Part shown: positions 60,223 to 64,000 of the stretch, in pieces
Layout of the letters: each line of letters opens with the position of its first letter
Numbering within the stretch: the stretch's first letter is position 1
NCBI GenBank assembly: GCA_023333565.1
Contig: JAJKFH010000948.1
Coordinates: 2,802,001 to 2,866,000 of the forward strand
Direction: 5' to 3'
DNA length: 64,000 nucleotides
Source: Puffinus mauretanicus
Lineage: Eukaryota; Chordata; Aves; Procellariiformes; Procellariidae
Position numbers and translations under genes: made by a program
Notes under the pieces: model-generated
What the model saw: the letters and a program-made list of their open reading frames with translations, nothing else
Told to the model about the DNA's origin: nothing
The model's database searches: none

Positions 60223-63200
60223 TATTTAAACTTAAATTAGGAATAGCAGTGGATTCTGAAGAGCTCTTTGTTGTTTTGTCACTTGCATAAGGTTCAATAG
60301 AGGAGATATTTTACCCCTAGAGTGATAGTCTTGAGAGACTTTAAACTTCCAGCTCAGACCAGGGGCAGGAATGTTAAAGTATACTTTAAAGTTAGGTTTG
60401 GGGTTTTTTTTAATTCTGCTTTTTATGTCTGTAAGAAATTAGATGACATCTGTACCTAAATTTGAAGTTAGTTATATTTGTGTTGATCGTTCCAAAAAAA
60501 ATGACAAAAATTGAACGTCATGCATGTCAAATAGTGGCTCAATTATATCAAGCAAATGATACCAGTGGCTGTAACATCTAGTTCAGTTCCCACTAAATTT
60601 AATAAGAGAACATATAAGTTAAATCTGATTACATGCAACCATGTATTTCTTTAATAATCCTTTCCTTGATAGCTGTGATGGATGAGGGTAGAAGTAGAGA
60701 AGAGCAATAGCTGCAAAAGTTCTAGCTGTTCTAAAACTAGTTGGCCTAATTTTAGGAGTCTAAATTATGTCTGCTTAAGTGATATGCTTTCTTAGGGACT
60801 GTAGTTGAAGAGTATATCAAGAAGAAGAACTAAAGAAATGTACATTGTGCATGCTAAAAACCAAATAAGATATTTCCTTGAATTATTTCGAACTGGGAAA
60901 TAGGAAAATAAGTTTACAAAACTGATTCAAATTACTTTGTCATGTCCTGAAATAAAATGCAGCTGTATAACTACATAAGGACCAATCTCAGTATTTTATT
61001 ATGTGGGGAGTAGCATATCAATGATTACTGAACAGAAATAAGTGTTATAAGAGACTTTAGTTCCTTCTGTGATCTGTCTGCTTGTTCTTGATTTCTATCG
61101 ACAACTAGCTTAAGTAACTATTTTACAAGATAGTGTGTCAGGACTGCTGTAGTTCCTGGAGGGGAGGCAAAGCTACAGAAGTCCCTGTGGATGCAGCCTG
61201 CACTGCCTTTGATGCTTGGGCTGAAAGGAGAAAGTGTGGAAGAGAGAATGGGCTTCTCTTTCACTCCTACTAATTCTCCTGTACAGGGCATACTAATATG
61301 GCTACCTGGACATCTAATGGAGAAAACCTTGTAGCGCTTAGGAGTGTGAAGCATCCAGTGAGTTTGACCAGACACGTAGCTTTCAAGTCCTGTCTTTTGG
61401 ATGTGGGCAGGGGACAAGAGCATCTAGAGAATATTGATGAGAAGTTAAGATACAAATTTAAAGGCATAAGATTAGAAGGACTTGCTGCTCCACAGAACCT
61501 ACCTTGTAATTTAAAACACATATTGACAAGTCTCACCTCATCAACAGCCCACAATCAATGCATAAAAATGTTACTCAGTTTCTGAAGGCTGATGACCTTC
61601 TTATGAGTTTTGTTTGTTCATTTGTTTCCCTAAATGATCTACTTCTATCAGATGCTAACGGCTATTTTCTCTCAGTTCAGCTTTTTTGTGGGGTTGCCTT
61701 ATACATGGAATTTAGCTGAAATTTTGAGCCAGATACATCATCATCAACTGTAGTGTAAGCCTAGTGTAAGTCTGTTTCTTTCTGTACTTAATTTCATTAA
61801 GTAAATTGCTTAGGCCTTTTAGGTCAAACTAGACTTTGATCTATTAGCATTTTTGGGCTCATCAGATCTGGTAACCCTAGGCAAAGGATCTACAACAATA
61901 TTGAGATTTTGGTTCAATCACATTATAGTCTTGTATCCTGATTTGAAAGGTTGCTGGGTTCTGCAAAGGTTTCCTAACCCTTGGTCTACTTGCTGTTATA
62001 CGCAAACGATTTTAATTCTGTTATTTTCAGTAGCTGGGCTACATGTTCAATAGCAACTCAAATAATCATGAACCTCATCACTCGCAGATCAGTTCTTATA
62101 ATTACGCATTTCAGTTTTTCTTTGAAAGAAAGCAAAAACCAGGAAGTTGCCTTTCTTTATTAATGTGTTTAAATCTTGAAATATTTTGTTCATAATTAAG
62201 CAAGTCTGACTGAGTTTCTAATGAAATATCCTCAGGAAGGACTTTTCAGAATTTACACTTTCTAATTAGGAAAAACTCTTTTCATCTTTCATCTGATTTC
62301 AGACCGAGGTGACCATTTCAGCTTGTGGACAAGATCAAAATCCAACTAAATTTTACAGCCCACACCACCCCACCTCCCCAAGGCAATTATTTTGATTTCT
62401 TTTTAAGCAATAGAATCAGAAGTCCTGAGAAACATGAGATTAAGTAGGAAATTTTTCCTTCTTTTAAAGTCTGAACCAGAGGGTGGACAGGAGACTACGT
62501 TCTATCTCATACACCCAGAGATTGCTCCCAAATCCCTGAACCTCTGACAATAGCCAGGCTCTTCCTGGGATGAGACCCACTGATGCACACTGGTGGTCTT
62601 CTCATCTCTTCACACACATGCACTCACACAAGCACAGACAATTTTCAAGGAAAGAAAACCAATGTGTGCGTAACAAGGGTGTTTACAACATCCTCCAGTC
62701 TGTTTCCTGAATTGCTGTAACACACAGGAAACACCTTAAGTCATACATGCTACATAGTTCATGTGTAATACATGTACTTTACTATGCTTATTAAACATGT
62801 ATTATATATATAGTAGTTTACCCTTGACTAGAAGACGTTAATATAATATTATGCTAATCAAAGAAGAAAAATTACAGCTTTGTGCTAATCTGTGAATAGA
62901 ACATGTAAATGTTTTGGCTTTCTGAGTTGTCATGTATACAGACTGGACACCGTAGGTGTGTCTGTACATGATACTTGCAAAGCTAAACTATATTAATAAC
63001 AAAATCATGGGAATAGCTCTGGAGTATGGTTGATGTAATTTTATAGAACTAACATTTAACAATAGACTAAAACTTTTGAAATATTAACCTTAGTTGAAAA
63101 ATTGACTATGTGAAGTAGATATGAATAGACATTTGTCAGAGCTGCTTCTTCCCAAGATGATGTCTTTAAAATAATCTTGTCTTACCAAGTGGAAGAAGAT

Positions 63201-64000
63201 AATGATAGCTGCTTTGTAATAATGCTTGCTTTGATTTTCACAAGAAAATGTTAACTCAGGGCTTATTTGTTTTCTGATGTGCAGATGTGCAATTTACTTG
63301 AAGCAAATTCTAACAGAACTGTTCAGGGAAATATATCTCACAAGTGTTTACCTGAAAATCAATGGGTTACTAATCAGCTTGTTCTTTCACCCTAAAAAAC
63401 AAAAAACAGTGGAAGTCTCTAAAGGTGGGGGAAGTGGTTCTTTCAACTCACTTTCTGAAAAAGTGAAGGGGTAGAATAAAGGGATCCGGCTGTATGGCCA
63501 TGCCTGAAGTAGAGTAACCATTGAATCATTAGATGATCATTATCCGAGCATAACCAAATCTTTTGAGATTCTACTCTTTGATGCAAAAGTTCCATCTCTG
63601 AACCCGTCTCTCCCTCTCCAATTGCCAAAGGCAAGAGATATGCTATGGTGCACAGTTTTTCCGGCAGCAGTCAACTTTAAACTGGTTAAAAAGTATTATA
63701 AAAATACATCTTTTTGTTAACATCCTTTTTACTCATGAAAGTGTTGTTCCTTTCAGAGTTTCCAGCAGGGCTTACAAGTGTTATTGTCAGAGCCCCATAG
63801 GCCAATATTTTAAAGTTAGAGCCTTAGAATTGTAAAATAGCATGCTGCAATATATGAGAATGATTGAAGACTTTTCAGCTTTCTAGTAAAGAAAATTACC
63901 TAGAGATTTCTGAGTACTGGTAAGTAATGAAATTGAACTGTGGCAGTTAAGAAAAATGTTTTTAGGCATTGTGTTATATGATAAAGTAGCTGCAGTCACT
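60223..64000. other. AT-rich unique non-coding sequence
   Basis: No gene or known mobile element is recognised. Open frames on both strands at 61118-61585 overlap over a slightly GC-richer stretch and have no recognised domain. Other frames are 60-67 codons and look random. Confidence 0.68.

Noticed and set aside
1..64000. Search by eye for tRNA, rRNA, SINE, LTR retrovirus and known host exons.
   Set aside because: No cloverleaf A/B-box pairs, rRNA segments, LTR pairs with primer-binding sites or recognisable protein domains were seen outside the CR1 elements. Highly diverged copies could be missed without software.

Overview
The window looks like an ordinary AT-rich, gene-poor stretch of a bird genome, either intergenic or inside a very long intron. 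Three things point to a bird: a near-full-length CR1 non-LTR retrotransposon, a second CR1 3' fragment ending in the same 8-bp AATCATAG repeat, and very low density of other interspersed repeats over 64 kb, with no SINEs and no LTR retrovirus that I recognise. Crocodilians and turtles also carry CR1, so 'bird' is an inference. Species and locus cannot be told from the sequence.

Layout. Positions 1-25952 are AT-rich unique sequence with short simple repeats, candidate conserved regulatory stretches (about 9690-9900, 14440-14730 and 25660-25760) and a few splice-bounded open stretches (5320-5367; 12166-12252 paired with 12361-12438). Positions 25953-26166 are a 5'-truncated CR1 3' end on the minus strand. 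Next to it lies a sharply bounded GC-rich island (about 26167-27890) that I cannot assign to a known family. Read on the minus strand it has, in order, a TATA box, a 118-codon ATG-started open frame with an arginine-rich segment, a strong G-quadruplex motif on the opposite strand, and an AATAAA followed by an A-run. Positions 27891-50291 return to AT-rich unique sequence, with two further exon-like segments (33505-33620, 35728-35838), an RFX-like palindrome (32889-32902), a 21-bp tandem duplication and a 186-bp pure pyrimidine tract (46707-46892).

Positions 50292-54600 are a 4.3-kb CR1 element on the minus strand. It has a GC-rich 5' UTR, ORF1 (Cys motif, coiled coil, SGNH esterase), ORF2 (apurinic endonuclease plus reverse transcriptase), a short 3' UTR and terminal octamers. 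Both ORFs are broken. ORF1 has two frameshifts and lacks the expected esterase His. ORF2 has one in-frame TAA, a frameshift in the RT catalytic FADD box and a frameshift near its C-terminus. It is therefore a dead but structurally almost complete copy. Positions 54601-64000 are AT-rich unique sequence with a TTA microsatellite and a purine-rich tract.

No convincing host protein-coding gene, tRNA, rRNA or CRISPR array is visible. Apart from the CR1 ORFs, every open frame in the window is short and most are explained by chance, base composition or antisense shadow. The host-gene candidates listed here are deliberately low confidence.
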